The position numbers were made by a program, and so were the translations under genes. A stretch of DNA of 64,000 nt, taken from the NCBI GenBank assembly GCA_947579665.1, contig OX388349.1, positions 75,458,841-75,522,840 of the forward strand, read 5' to 3'. The DNA comes from Sympetrum striolatum (lineage: Eukaryota > Arthropoda > Insecta > Odonata > Libellulidae). Under the pieces are notes generated by a model. It was not told the origin of the DNA and searched no databases. It was given only the letters and a program-made list of their open reading frames with translations. Positions 12,901 to 27,200 of this stretch are shown piece by piece (position 1 is the stretch's first letter; every line of letters begins with the position of its first letter).

Positions 12901-13933
12901 AACGAACGGGACTGGGACTAAATCATGACGATGAGACTGATGACGACCTTGGGAAGAGAGTACAACCAGGAAAGAATAAGTACAAAATGCATAGTTATTA
13001 AGATTTTATTTAGTTTAGTTTTTGGTAAATAGTCCTTTTGTTTGCCATTGTTCAAAATATTAATTCATTTGCTCTTATTTCTTACTGTCTCTCCTTCGCT
13101 CTTATTTAGTTCACCTCTCGTCGAACGAACGGGACTGGGACCAAACCATGACGAAGAGACTGACGACGACCTTGAGGAGAGAGTGCAACCAGGAAAGAAT
13201 AAGTACAAAATGCATAGTAATTAAGATTTTATATAGTTTAGTTTTTGGTAAATAGTCCTTTTGTTTGCCATTGTTCCAAATATTAATTCATTTGCTCTTA
13301 TTTCTTACTGTCTCTCCTTCGCTCTTATTTAGTTCACCTCTCGTCGAACGAACGGGACTGGGACCAAACCATGACGAAGAGACTGATGACGACCTTTGGG
13401 AGAGAGTACAACCAGGAAAGAATAAGTACAAAATGCATAGTAATTAAGATTTTATTTAGTTTAGTTTGTTGTAAATAGTCCTTTTGTTTGCCATTGTTCC
13501 AAATATTAATTCATTTGCTCTTATTACTTATTGTCTCTCCTTCGCTATTATTTAGTTCACCTCTCGTCGAACTAACGGGACTGGGACCAAACCATGACGA
13601 AGAGACTGATGACGACCTTAGGGATAGACTACAACCAGGAAAGAATAAGTACAAAATGCATAGTAATTAAGATTTTACATAGTTTAATTTGCTGTAATTA
13701 GTCCTTTTGTTTGCCATTGTTCCAAATATTAATTAATTTGCTCTTATTTCTTACAGTCTCTCCTTCGCTCTTATTTAGTTCACCTCTCGTCGAAAAAACG
13801 GGACTGGGACTAAATCATGACGAAGAGACTGATGACGACCTTGGGGAGAGAGTACAACCAGGAAAGAATAAGTACAAAATGCATAGTAATTAAGATTTTA
13901 CATAGTTTAATTTGCTGTAAGTAGTCCTTTTGT
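9921..13933 (+). repeat. Monomers with scattered private substitutions
   Basis: Eighteen units without a clear long period. Several have private changes: GGGACAAGGACT near 11128, CCGATCCATGAAGAAG near 11358, GGAAAGTATAAG near 11631, and TATTTGGTTCACC near 12658. Units from about 12800 to 13670 share CATTTGCTC and TTTTTGGTAAATAG or a relative, and resemble those at 4750-5200. The level of private change is higher than in the recently duplicated right half. Confidence 0.8.
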
Positions 13934-14825
13934 TTGCCATTGTTCCAAATATTAATTAATTTGCTCTTATTTCTTACAGTCTCTCCATCGCTCTTATTTA
14001 GTTCACCTCTCGTCGAAAGAACGGGACTGGGACCAAACCATGACGAAGAGACTGATGACGACCTTGGGGAGAGAGTACAACCAGGAAAGAATAAGTACAA
14101 AATGCATAGTAATTAAGATTTTGCATAGTTTAATTTGCTGTAAAGAGTCCTTTTGTTCGCCATTGTTCCAAATATTAATTAATTTGCTCATATTTCTTAC
14201 ATTCTCTCCTTCGCTCTTATTTAGTTCACCTCTCGTCGAAAGAACGGGACTGGGACTAAATCATGACGAAGAGACTGATGACGACCTTGGGGAGAGAGTA
14301 CAACCAGGAAAGAATAAGTACAAAATGCATAGTAATTAAGATTTTACATAGTTTAATTTGCTGTAAATAGTCCTTTTGTTTGCCATTGTTCCAAATATTA
14401 ATTAATTTGCTCTTATTTCTTACAGTCTCTCCTTCGCTCTTATTTAGTTCACCTCTCGTCGAAAGAACGGGACTGGGACCAAACCATGACGAAGAGACTG
14501 ATGACGACCTTGGGGAGAGAGTACAACCTGGAAAGAATAAGTACAAAATGCATAGTTATTAAGATTTTGCATAGTTTAATTTGCTGTAAAGAGTCCTTTT
14601 GTTCGCCATTGTTCCAAATATTAATTAATTTGCTCATATTTCTTACATTCTCTCCTTCGCTCTTATTTAGTTCACCTCTCGTCGAAAGAACGGGACTGGG
14701 ACTAAACCATGACGAAGAGACTGATGACGACCTTGGGGAGAGAGTACAACCAGGAAAGAATAAGTACAAAATGCATAGTAATTAAGATTTTACATAGTTT
14801 AATTTGCTCTAAATTATCCTTTTGT
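13934..14825 (+). repeat. 2-unit higher-order repeat, period 446 bp, two copies
   Basis: Copies 13934-14379 and 14380-14825. Each has a common-type unit followed by a unit with GTAAAGAGTCC, TTGTTCGCC, TTGCTCATATTTC and TTACATTCTCTCC. Small differences separate them: CTCCATCGC versus CTCCTTCGC, ACCAGG versus ACCTGG, and GTAATT versus GTTATT. The last 20 or so bases of the second copy have already diverged. Confidence 0.85.
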
Positions 14826-17800
14826 TTGCCATTGTTCCAAATATTAATTAATTTGCTCTTATTTCTTACAGTCTATCCTTCGCTCTTATTTAGTTCACCT
14901 CTCGTCGAACTAACGGGACTGGGACTAAACCAAGACGAAGAGACTGATGACGACCTTTGAAAGAGAGTACATCCAGGAAAGAATAAGTACAATATGCATA
15001 GTAATTAGGATTTTACATAGATTAATTTGCGTTAAATACTCCTTTTGTTTGCCATTGTTCCAAATATATAATTCATTTGCTCTTATTTCTTACAGTCTCT
15101 CCTTCGCTCTTATTTACTTCACCTCTCGTCAAACGAACGGGACTGGGACCAAACCATGACGAAGAGACTGATGACGAACTTGCGGAGAGAGTACAACCAG
15201 GAAAGAATAAGTACAAAATGCATAGTAATTAAGATTTTGCATAGTTTAATTTGCTGTAAATAGTCCTTTTGTTCGCCATTGTTCCAAATATTAATTAATT
15301 TGCTCTTATTTCTTACAGTCTCTCCTTTGCTCTTATTTAGTTCACCTCACGTCGAACAAACGGGACTGGGACCAAACCATGACGAAGAGACTGATGACGA
15401 CCTTGGGGAGAGAGTACAACCAGGAAAGAATAAGTACAAAATGCATAGTAATTAAGATTTTACATAGTTTAATTTGCTGTAAATAGTCCTTTTGTTTTCC
15501 ATTGTTCCAAATATGAATTAATTTGCTCTTATTTCTTACAGTCTCTCCTTCGCTCTTATTTAGTTCACCTCTCGTCCAACGAAAGGGACTGGGACTAAAC
15601 CATGACGAAGAGACTGATAACGACCTTGGGGAGAGAGTACAACCAGGAAAGAATAAGTACAAAATGCATAGTAATTAAGATTTTGCATAGTTTAATTTGC
15701 TGTAAATAGTCCTTTTGTTTGCCATTGTCCAAATATTAATTAATTTGCTCTTATTTCTTACAGTCTCTCCTTCGCTCTTATTTAGTTCACCTCTCGTCGA
15801 AAGAACGGGACTGGGACTAAACCATGACGAAGAGACTGATGACGACCTTGGAAAGAGAGTACAACCAGGAAAGAATAACTACAAAATGCATAATAATTAA
15901 ACTTTTACATAGATTAATTTGCTGTAAATAGTCCTTTTGTTTGCCATAATTCCAAATATTAATTCATTTGCTCTTAGTTCTTACAGTCTCTCCTTCACTC
16001 TTATTTAGTTCACCTCTAGTCGAACGAATGGGACTGGGACCAAACCATGACGAAGAGACTAATGACGACCTTGGGGAGAGAGTACAACCAGAAATGAATA
16101 AGTACAAAATGCATAGTAATTAAGATTTTACATAGTTTAATTTGCTGTAAATAGTCCTTTTGCTTGCCATTGTTCCAAATATTAATTAATTTGCTCTTAT
16201 TTCTTACAGTCTTTCCTTCGCTCTTATTTAGTTCACCTCTTGTCGAAAGAACGGGACTGGGACTAAATCATGACGAAGAGACTGATGACGACCTTGGGGA
16301 GAGAGTGCAACCAGGAAAGAATAAGTACAAAATGCATAGTAGTTAAGATTTAACATAGTTTAATTTGCTGTAAATAGTCCTTTTGTTTGCCATTGTTCCA
16401 TATATTAATTCATTTGCTCTTATTTCTTAATGTCTCTCTTTCGCTCTTATTTAGTTCATCTCTCGTCCAACGAACTGGACTGGGACTAAACCATGACGAA
16501 GAGACTGATGACGACCTTGGGGAGAGAGTACAACCAGGAAAGAATAAGTACAAAATGCATAGTAATTAAGATTTTGCATAGGTTAATTTGCTGTAAATAG
16601 TCCTTTTGTTCGCCATTGTTCCAAATATTAATTAATTTGCTCTTATTTCTTACAGTCTCTCCTTCGCTCTTATTTAGTTCACCTCTCGTCGAAAGAACGG
16701 GACTTGGACTAAACCATGACGAAGAGACTGATGACGACCTTGGGGAGAGAGTACAACCTGGAAAGAATAAGTACAAAATGCATAGTAATTAAGATTTTAC
16801 ATAGTTTAATTTGCTGTAAATAGTCCTTTTGTTTGCCATATTTCCAAATATTAATTAATTTGCTCTTATTTCTTACAGTCTCTCCTTCGCTCTTATTTAG
16901 TTCACCTCTCGTCGAAAGAGCATGACTGGGACTAAATCAAGACGAAGAGACTGATGACTACCTTTGGGAGAGAGTACAACCAGGAAAGAATATGTACAAA
17001 ATGCATAGTAATTAAGATTTTACATAGTTTAATTTGCTGTAAATAGGCCTTTTTTTTGCCATTGTTCCAAATATTAATTAATTTGCTCTTATTTCTTACA
17101 GTCTCTCCTTCGCTCTTATTTAGTTCACCTCTCGTCCAACGAACGGGACTGGGACTAAACCATGACGAAGAGACTGATGACTACCTTTGGGAGAGAGTAC
17201 AACCAGGAAAGAATATGTACAAAATGCATAGTAATTAAGATTTTACATCGCTTAATTTGCTGTAAATAGTCCTTTTGTTTGCCATTGTCCAAATATTAAT
17301 TAATTTGTTCTTATTTCTTACAGTCTCTCCATCGCTCTTATTTAGTTCACCTCTCGTCGTAAGAAAGGAACTGGGACTAAATCATGACGAAGAGACTGAT
17401 GACGACCTTGGGGAGAGAGTACAACATGGAAAGAATAAGTACAAAATGCATAGTATTTAAGATTTTGCATAGGTTAATTTGCTGTAAATAGTCCTTTTGT
17501 TCGCCATTGTTCCAAATATTAATTAATTTGCTCTTATTTCTTACAGTCTCTCCTTCGCTCTTATTTAGTTCACCTCTCGTCGAAAGAACGGGACTTGGAC
17601 TAAACCATGACGAAGAGACTGATGACGACCTTGGGGAGAGAGTACAACCAGGAAAGAATAAGTACAAAATGCATAGTAATTAAGATTTTACATAGTTTAA
17701 TTTGCTGTAAATAGTCCTTTTGTTTGCCATTGTTCCAAATATTAATTAATTTGCTCTTATTTCTTACAGTCTCTCCTTCGCTCTTATTTAGTTCACCTCT

Positions 17801-20150
17801 CGTCAAATGAACGGGACTGGGACCAAACCATGACGAAGAGACTGATGACGAACTTGGGGAGAGAGTACAACCAGGAAAGAATAAGTACAAAATGCATAGT
17901 AATTAAGATTTTGCATAGTTTAATTTGCTGTAAATAGTCCTTTTGTTCGCCATTGTTCCAAATAATAATTAATTTGGTCTTATTTCTTACAGTCTCTCCT
18001 TCCCTCTTATTTAGTTCACCTCACGTCGAACAAACGGGACTGGGACCAAACCATGACGAAGAGACTGATGACGACCTTGGGGAGAGAGTACAACCAGGAA
18101 AGAATAAGTACAAAATGCATAGTAATTAAGATTTTACATAGTTTAATTTTCTGTAAATAGTCCTTTTGTTTGCCATTGTTCCAAATATTATTTAATTTGC
18201 TCTTATTTCTTACAGTCTCTCCTTCGCTCTTATTTAGTTCACCTCTCGTCGAAAGAGCATGACTGGGACTAAATCATGACGAAGAGACTGATGACGACCT
18301 TGGGGAGAGAGTACAACCAGGAAAGAATAAGTACAAAATGCATAGTAATTAAGATTTTACATAGTTTAATTTGCTGTAAATAGTCCTTTTGTTTGCCATT
18401 GTTCCAAATATTAATTAATTTGCTCTTATTTCTTACAGTCTCTCCTTCGCTCTTATTTAGTTCACCTCACGTCGAACAAACGCGACTGGGACCAAACCAT
18501 GACGAAGAGACTGATGACGACCTTGGGGAGAGTACAACCAGGAAAGAATAAGTACAAAATGCATAGTAATTAAGATTTTAAATAGTTTAATTTTCTGTAA
18601 ATAGTCCTTTTGTTTGCCATTGTTCCAAATATTAATTAATTTGCTCTTATTTCTTACAGTCTCTCCTTCGCTCTTATTTAGTTCACCTCTCGTCCAACGA
18701 AAGGGACTGGTACTAAACCATGACGAAGAGACTGATAACGACCTTGGGGAGAGAGTACAACCAGGAAAGAATAAGTACAAAATGCATAGTAATTAAGATT
18801 TTGCATAGTTTAATTTGCTGTAAATAGTCCTTTTGTTTGCCATTGTCCAAATATTAATTAATTTGCTCTTATTTCTTACAGTCTCTCCATCGCTCTTATT
18901 TAGTTCACCTCTCGTCGAAAGAAAGGAACTGGGACTAAATCATGACGAAGAGACTGATGACGACCTTGGGGAGAGAGTACAGCCAGGAAAGAATAAGTAC
19001 AATATGCATAGTAATTAAGATTTTGCATAGTTTAATTTGCTGTAAATAGTCCTTTTGTTCGCCATTGTTCCAAATATTAATTCATTTGCTCTTATTTCTT
19101 ACAGTCTCTCCATCGCTCTTATTTAGTTCACCTCTCGTCGAAAGAAAGGAACTGGGACTAAATCATGACGAAGAGACTGATGACGACCTTGGGGAGAGAG
19201 TACAACCAGGAAAGAATAAGTACAAAATGCATAGTAATTAAGATTTTGCATAGTTTAATTTGCTGTAAATAGTCCTTTTGTTCGCCATTGTTCCAAATAT
19301 TAATTAATTTGCTCTTATTTCTTACAGTCTCTCCTTCGCTCTTATTTAGTTCACCTCTCGTCGAAAGAACGGGACTTGGACTAAACCATGACGAAGAGAC
19401 TGATGACGACCTTGGGGAGAGAGTACAACCAGGAAAGAATAAGTACAAAATGCATAGTAATTAAGATTTTACATAGTTTAATTTGCTGTAAATAGTCCTT
19501 TTGTTTGCCATTGTTCCAAATATTAATTAATTTGCTCTTATTTCTTACAGTCTCTCCTTCGCTCTTATTTAGTTCACCTCTCGTCAAACGAACGGGACTG
19601 GGACCAAACCATGACGAAGAGACTGATGACGAACTTGGGGAGAGAGTACAACCAGGAAAGAATAAGTACAAAATGCATAGTAATTAAGATTTTGCATAGT
19701 TTAATTTGCTGTAAATAGTCCTTTTGTACGCCATTGTTCCAAATATTAATTAATTTGCTCTTATTTTTTACAGTCTCTCCTTCGCTCTTATTTAGTTCAC
19801 CTCTCGTCAAACGAACGGGACTGGGACCAAACCATGACGAAGAGACTGATGACGAACTTGGGGAGAGAGTACAACCAGGAAAGAATAAGTACAAAATGCA
19901 TAGTAATTAAGATTTTGCATAGTTTAATTTGCTGTAAATAGTCCTTTTGGTCGCCATTGTTCCAAATATTAAAAATTTGCTTTATTTCTTACAGTCTCTC
20001 CTTCGCTCTTATTTAGTTCACCTCTCGTCGAACTAACGGGACTGGGACTAAACCAAGACGAAGAGACTGATGACGACCTTGGGGAGAGAGTACAACCAGG
20101 AAAGAATTCGTACAAAATGGATAATATTTAAGATTTTATATAGTTTAGTT
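14826..20150 (+). repeat. Mixed zone: first appearance of TTCGCC, TGA-bearing and AAAGGAAC monomers
   Basis: Variants rare or absent to the left become common here. Spacers have TTGTTCGCC and TTTTGCATAG. Units have CACCTCACGTCGAACAAACG, AAAGAGCATGACTGG (in-frame TGA near 16920 and 18254) or GAAAGAAAGGAACTGG, the last usually combined with ATTGTCCAAAT and CTCCATCGC. A unit near 14957 has CTTTGAAAG, an in-frame TGA. A two-base deletion (GGGGAGAGTACAACC) lies near 18530. The block containing 18614-19018 is closely repeated at 24855-25259 (offset 6241 bp) and further right. Confidence 0.85.
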
Positions 20151-20346
20151 TGTTGTAAAAAGTCCTTTTGTTTGCCATTGTTCCAAATATTAATTCATTT
20201 GCTCTTTTTTCATTATGTCTCTCCTTAGCTCTTATTTAGTTCACCTCCCGTCGAACGAACGGGACTGGGACCATACCATGACGAAGAGACTGATGACGAC
20301 CTTGGGTTGAGAGTACAACCAGGAAAGAATAAGTACAAAATGCATA

Positions 20347-20569
20347 GTAATAAAGATTTTATGTAGTTTAGTTTGTTGTAAATAGTCTTTTTGTTTGCTA
20401 TTGTTTATAATAGTAATTCATTTGCTCCCATTTCTTACTGCCTCTCCTTCGCTCTTATTTAGTTCACCTCTCGTCGAACAAACGGGACTGGGACCAAACC
20501 ATGACGAAGATACTGATGACGACCTTGGGGAGAGAGTACAACCAGGATGGAATAAGTACAAAATACATA
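20347..20569 (+). repeat. I-type marker monomer 1
   Basis: Diagnostic features are GTAATAAAG at the start, TTTATGTAGTTTAGTTTG, TGTTTATAATAGTAATTC, GCTCCCATTTC and TTACTGCCTCTCC. The AG that would end the intron-like block is CTG here. Confidence 0.9.
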
Positions 20570-22353
20570 GTAATTAAGATTTTACATAGTGTAATTTGCT
20601 GTAAATAGTCCTTTTGTTCGCCATTGTTCCAAATATTAATTAATTTGCTCTTATTTCTTACTGTCTCTCCTTCGGTTTTATTTTGTTCACCTCTCGTCGA
20701 ACGAACGGGACTGGGACCAAACCATGACGAAGAGACTGATGACGACCTTGGGGAGAGAGTACAACAAGAAAGAATAAGTACAAAATGCATAGTATTTAAG
20801 ATTTTTCATAGTTTAATTTGCTGTAAATAGTCCTTTTGTTTGCCATTGTTCCAAATATTAATTAATTTGCTCTTATTTCTTACAGTCTCTCCTTCTCTCT
20901 TATTTAGTTCAACCTCTCGTCGAAAGAACGGGACTGGGACTAAATCATGACGAAGAGACTGATGACCACCTTGGGGAGAAAGTACAACCAGGAAAGAATA
21001 AGTACAAAATGCATAGTAATTAAGATTTTACATAGTTTAATTTGCTGTAAATAGTCCTTTTGTTTGCCATTATTCCATATATCAATTCATTTGCTCTTAT
21101 TTCATAATGTCTCTCCTTCGCTCTTATTTAGTTCATCTCTCGTCCAACGAACGGGACTGGGACTAAACCATGACGAAGAGACTGATGACGACCTTGGGGA
21201 GAGAGTACAACCTGGAAAGATAAAGTACAAAATGCATAGTAATTAAGATTTTACATAGTTTAATTTGCTGTAAATAGTCCTTTAGTTTGCCATTGTTCCA
21301 AATATTAATTAATTTGCTCTTATTTCTTACAGTCTCTCCTTTGCTCTTATTTAGTTCACCTCTCGTCGAACGAACGGGACTGGGACCAAACCATGACCAA
21401 GAGACTGATGACGACATTGGGGAGACAGTACAACCAGGAAAGAATAAGTACAAAATGCAGAGTAATTAAGATTTTACATAGTTTAAATTGCTGTATATAG
21501 TCCTTTTGTTTGTCATTGTTCCAAATATTAATTAATTTGCTCTTATTTCTTACAGTCTCTCCTTCGCACTTATTTAGTTCACCTCTCGTCGAACGAACGG
21601 GACTGGGACCAAACCATGACGAAGAGACTGATGACGACCTTGGGGAGAGAGTACAACCAGGAAGGAATAAGTACAAAATGCATAGTAATTAAGATTTTAC
21701 ATAGTTTAATTTGCTGTAAATAGTCCTTTTGTTTGCCATTGTTCCAAATATTAATTAATTTGCTCTTATTTCTTACATTCTCTCCTTCGCTCTTATTTAG
21801 TTCACCTCTCGTCGAACGAACGGGACTGGGACCAAACCATGACCAAGAGACTGATGACGACCTTGGGGAGAGAGTACAACCAGGAAAGAATAAGTACAAA
21901 ATGCATAGTAATTAAGATTTTACATAGTTCAATTTGCTGTAAATAGTCCTATTGTTTGCCATTGTTCCAAATATTAATTAATTTGCTCTTATTTCTTACA
22001 GTCTCTCCTTCGCTCTTATTTAGTTCACCTCTCGTCGAACTAACGGGACTGGGACTAAACCAAGACAAAGAGACTGATGACGACCTTGGAAAGAGAGTAC
22101 AACCAGGAAAGAATAAGTACAAAATGCATAGTAATTAAGATTTTACATAGATTAATTTGCTGTAAATAGTCCTATTGTTTGCCATTGTTCCAAATATTAA
22201 TTCATTTGCTCTTTTTTCATACTGCCTCTCCTTCGCTCTTATTTAGTTCACCTCTCGTAGAACGAACGGGACTTGGACCATACCATGACGAAGAGACTGA
22301 TGACGACCTTGGGGTGAGAGTACAACCAGGAAAGAATAAGTACAAATTGCATA

Positions 22354-22576
22354 GAAATAAAGATTTTATGTAGTTTAGTTTGTTGTAAATAGTATTTTTG
22401 TTTGCTATTGTTTAAAATAGTAATTCATTTGCTCCCATTTCTTACTGCCTCTCCTTCGCTCTTATTTAGTTCACCTCTCGTCGAACGAACGGGACTGGGA
22501 CAAACCATGACGAAGATACTGATGACGACCTTGGGGAGAGAGTACAACCAGGAAGGAATAAGTACAAAATGCATAG
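22354..22576 (+). repeat. K-type marker monomer 1
   Basis: Related to the I type but with TGTTTAAAATAG. The preceding block ends CATAGAAATAAAG, so the would-be donor GT is GA. Also shows a missing C in GGGACAAACC. Confidence 0.88.
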
Positions 22577-23690
22577 TAATTAAGATTTTACATAGTTTTA
22601 TTTGCTGTAAATAGTCCTATTGTTTGCCATTGTTCCAAATATTAAATAATTTGCTCTTATTTCTTACAGTCTCTCCTTCGCTCTTATTTAGTTCACCTCT
22701 CGTCGAAAGAACGGGACTTGGACTAAACCATGACGAAGAGACTGATGACGACCTTGGGGAGAGAGTACAACCAGGAAAGAATAAGTACAAAATGCATAGT
22801 AATTAAGATTTTACATAGATTAATTTGCTGTAAATAGTCCTTTTGTTTGCCATTGTTCCAAATATTAATTCATTTGCTCTTATTTCTTACAGTCTCTCCT
22901 TCGCTCTTATTTAGTTCACCTCTCGTCAAACGAACGGGACTGGGACCAAACCATGACGAAGAGACTGATGATGAACTTGGGGAGAGAGTACAACCAGGAA
23001 TGAATAAGTACAAAATGCATAGTAATTAAGATTTTACATAGATTAATTTGCTGTAAATAGTTCTTTTGTTTGCCTTTGTTCCAAATATTAATTAATTTGC
23101 TCTTATTTCTTACAGTCTCTCCTTCGCTCTTATTTAGTTCACCTCTCGTCGAACGAACGGGACTGGGACCAAACCATGACCAAGAGACTGATGACGACCT
23201 TGGGGAGAGAGTACAACCAGGAAAGAATAAGTAAAAAATGCTTAGAATTTAAGATTTTATTTAGTTTAGTTTGTTTTAAAAAGTCCTTTTGTTTGCAATT
23301 GTTCCAAATTTTAATTCATTTGCTCTTTTTTCATACTGTCTCTCCTTGGCTCTTATTTAGTTTACCTCTCGTCGAACGAACGGGACTGGGACCAAACCAT
23401 GACGAAGAGACTGATGACGACCTTGGGGAGAGAGTACAACCAGGAAAGAATTCGTACAAAATGGATAGTATTTAAGATTTTATATAGTTTAGTTTGTTGT
23501 AAAAAGTCCTTTTGTTTGCCATTGTTCCAAATATTAATTCATTTGCTCTTTTTTCATTATGTCTCTCCTTAGCTCTTATTTAGTTCACCTTCCGTCGAAC
23601 GAACGGGACTGGGACCATACCATGACGAAGAGACTGATGACGACCTTGGGTTGAGAGTACAACCAGGAAAGAATAAGTACAAAATGCATA

Positions 23691-23913
23691 GTAATAAAGA
23701 TTTTATGTAGTTTAGTTTGTTGTAAATAGTCTTTTTGTTTGCTATTGTTTATAATAGTAATTCATTTGCTCCCATTTCTTACTGCCTCTCCTTCGCTCTT
23801 ATTTAGTTCACCTCTCGTCGAACAAACGGGACTGGGACCAAACCATGACGAAGATACTGATGACGACCTTGGGGAGAGAGTACAACCAGGAAGGAATACG
23901 TACAAAATATATA
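23691..23913 (+). repeat. I-type marker monomer 2
   Basis: Same diagnostics as the first, 3344 bp away (15 units). It ends with AATACGTAC and AAATATATAG. Confidence 0.9.
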
Positions 23914-24250
23914 GTAATTAAGATTTTACATAGTGTAATTTGCTGTAAATAGTCCTTTTGTTCGCCATTGTTCCAAATATTAATTAATTTGCTCTTATTT
24001 CTTACAGTCTATCCTTCGCTCTTATTTAGTTCACCTCTCGTCGAAAGAACGGGACTTGGACTATACCATGACGAAGAGACTGATGACGACCTTTGAAAGA
24101 GAGTACATCCAGGAAAGAATAAGTACAAAATGCATAGTAATTAAGATTTTACATAGATTAATTTGCGTTAAATACTCCTTTTGTTTGCCATTGTTCCAAA
24201 TATATAATTCATTTGCTCTTATATCTTACAGTCTCTCCTTCGCTCTTATT

Positions 24251-27200
24251 TAGTTCACCTCTCGTCAAACGAACGGGACTGGGACCAAACCATGACGAAG
24301 AGACTGATGACGAACTTGGGGAGAGAGTACAACCAGGAAAGAATAAGTACAAAATGCATAGTAATTAAGATTTTGCATAGTTTAATTTGCTGTAAATAGT
24401 CCTTTTGTTCGCCATTGTTCCAAATATTAATTAATTTGCTCTTATTTCTTACAGTCTCTCCTTCGCTCTTCTTTAGTTCACCTCACGTCGAACAAACGGG
24501 ACTGGGACCAAACCATGACGAAGAGACTGATGACGATCTTGGGGAGAGAGTACAACCAGGAAAGAATAAGTACAAAATGCATAGTAATTAAGATTTTACA
24601 TAGTTTAATTTTCTGTAAATAGTCCTTTTGTTTGCCATTGTTCCAAATATTAATTAATTTGCTCTTATTTCTTACAGTCTCTCCTTCGCTCTTATTTAGT
24701 TCACCTCTCGTCGAAAGAACGGGACTGGGACCAAACCATGAAAAAGAGACTGATGACGACCTTGGGGAGAGAGTACAACCAGGAAAGAATAAGTACAAAA
24801 TGCATAGTATTTAAGATTTTACATAGTTTAATTTGCTGTAAATAGTCCTTTTGTTTGCCATTGTTCCAAATATTAATTAATTTGCTCTTATTTCTTACAG
24901 TCTCTCCTTCGCTCTTATTTAGTTCACCTCTCGTCCAACGAAAGGGACTGGGACTAAACCATGACGAAGAGACTGATAACGACCTTGGGGAGAGAGTACA
25001 ACCAGGAAAGAATAAGTACAAAATGCATAGTAATTCAGATTTTGCATAGTTTAATTTGCTGTAAATAGTCCTTTTGTTTGCCATTGTCCAAATATTAATT
25101 AATTTGCTCTTATTTCTTACAGTCTCTCCATCGCTCTTATTTAGTTCACCTCTCGTCGAAAGAAAGGAACTAGGACTAAATCATGACGAAGAGACTGATG
25201 ACGACCTTGGGGAGAGAGTACAACCAGGAAAGAATAAGTACAATATGCATAGTAATTAAGATTTTGCATAGTTTAATTTGCTGTAAATAGTCCTTTTGTT
25301 CGCCATTGTTCCAAATATTAATTAATTTGCTCTTATTTCTTACAGTCTCTCCATCGCTCTTATTTAGTTCACCTCTCGTCGAAAGAAAGGAACTGGGACT
25401 AAATCATGACGAAGAGACTGATGACGACCTTGGGGAGAGAGTACAACCAGGAAGGAATAAGTACAAAATGCATAGTAATTAAGATTTTGCATAGTTTAAT
25501 TTGCTGTAAATAGTTCTTTTGTTCGCCATTGTTCCAAATATTAATTAATTTGCTCTTATTTCTTACAGTCTCTCCTTTGCTCTTATTTAGTTCACCTCTC
25601 GTCGAAAGAACGGGACTTTGACTAAACCATGACGAAGAGACTGATGACGACCTTGGGGAGAGAGTACAACCAGGAAAGAATAAGTACAAAATGCATAGTT
25701 ATTATGATTTTACATAGTTTAATTTGCTGTAAATAGTCCTTTTGTTAGCCATTGTTCCAAATATTAATTAATTTGCTATTATTTCTTACAGTCTCTCCTT
25801 CGCTCTTATTTAGTTCACCTCTCGTCGAACGAACGGGACTTGGACTAAACCAAGACGAAGAGACTGATGACGACCTTGGAAAGAGAGTACTACCAGGAAA
25901 GAATAACTACAAAAGGCATAGTAATTAAACTTTTACATAGATTAATATGCTGTAAATAGTCCTTTTGTTTGCCATTGTTCCAAATATTAATTCATTTGCT
26001 CTTAGTTCTTACAGTCTCTCCTTCACTCTTATTTAGTTCACCTCTAGTCGAACGAATGGGACTGGGACCAAACCATGACGAAGAGACTAATGACGACCTT
26101 GGGGAGAGAGTACAACCAGAAATGAATAAGTACAAAATGCATAGTAATTAAGATTTTACATAGATTAATTTGCTGTAAATAGTCCTTTTGTTTGCCATTG
26201 TTCCAAATATTATTTAATTTGCTCTTATTTCTTACAGTCTCTCCTTCGCTCTTATTTAGTTCACCTCTCGTCGAATGAACGGGACTGGGACTAAATCATG
26301 ACGAAGAGACTGATGACGACCTTGGGGAGAAAGTACAACCAGGAAAGAATAAGTACAAAATGCATAGTAATTAAGATTTTACATATTTAATTTGCTGTAA
26401 ATAGTCCTTTTGTTTGCCATTGTTCCATATATTAATTCATTTGCTCTTATTTCTTAATGTCTCTCCTTCGCTCTTATTTAGTTCATCTCTCGTCCAACGA
26501 ACTGGACTGGGACTAAACCATGACGAAGAGACTGATGACGACCTTGGGGAGAGAGTACAACCAGGAAAGAATAAGTACAAAATGCATAGTAATTAAGATT
26601 TTACATAGTTTAATTTGCTGTAAATAGTCCTTTTGCTTGCCATTGCTCCAAATATTAATTATTTTGCTCTTATTTCTTACAGTCTCTCCTTCGCTCTTAT
26701 TTAGTTCACCTCTCGTCGAAAGAACGGGACTGGGACTAAATCATGACGAAGAGACTGATGACGACCTTGGGGAGAGAGTGCAACCAGGAAAGAATAAGTA
26801 CAAAATGCATAGTAGTTAAGATTTAACATAGTTTAATTTGCTGTAAATAGTCCTTTTGTTTGCCATTGTTCCATATATTAATTCATTTGCTCTTATTTCT
26901 TAATGTCTCTCTTTCGCTCTTATTTAGTTCATCTCTCGTCCAACGAACTGGACTGGGACTAAACCATGACGAAGAGACTGATGACGACCTTGGGGAGAGA
27001 GTACAACCTGGAAAGAATAAGTACAAAATGCATAGTAATTAAGATTTTACATAGTTTAATTTGCTGTAAATAGTCCTTTTGTTTGCCATATTTCCAAATA
27101 TTAATTAATTTGCTCTTATTTCTTACAGTCTCTCCTTCGCTCTTATTTAGTTCACCTCTCGTCGAAAGAGCATGACTGGGACTAAATCAAGACGAAGAGA

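Larger units (their letters stand above)
20151..24250 (+). repeat. Diverged T-rich monomer zone with I and K marker units
   Basis: Units here have TTTTTTCATTATG or TTTTTTCATACTG before TCTCTCC instead of TTATTTCTTACAG, TAGTTTAGTTTGTTGTAAA, and ATAAAGATTTTATGTAG. The I unit (TGTTTATAATAG) occurs twice, near 20347 and 23691, exactly 3344 bp apart, with an EcoRI-site unit (GGAAAGAATTCG) two units before each. The K unit (TGTTTAAAATAG) lies between. A unit near 23238 has GTAAAAAATGCTTAG. An extra A (GTTCAACCTCTCG) lies near 20909, and a missing C (GGGACAAACC) near 22500. Confidence 0.88.
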
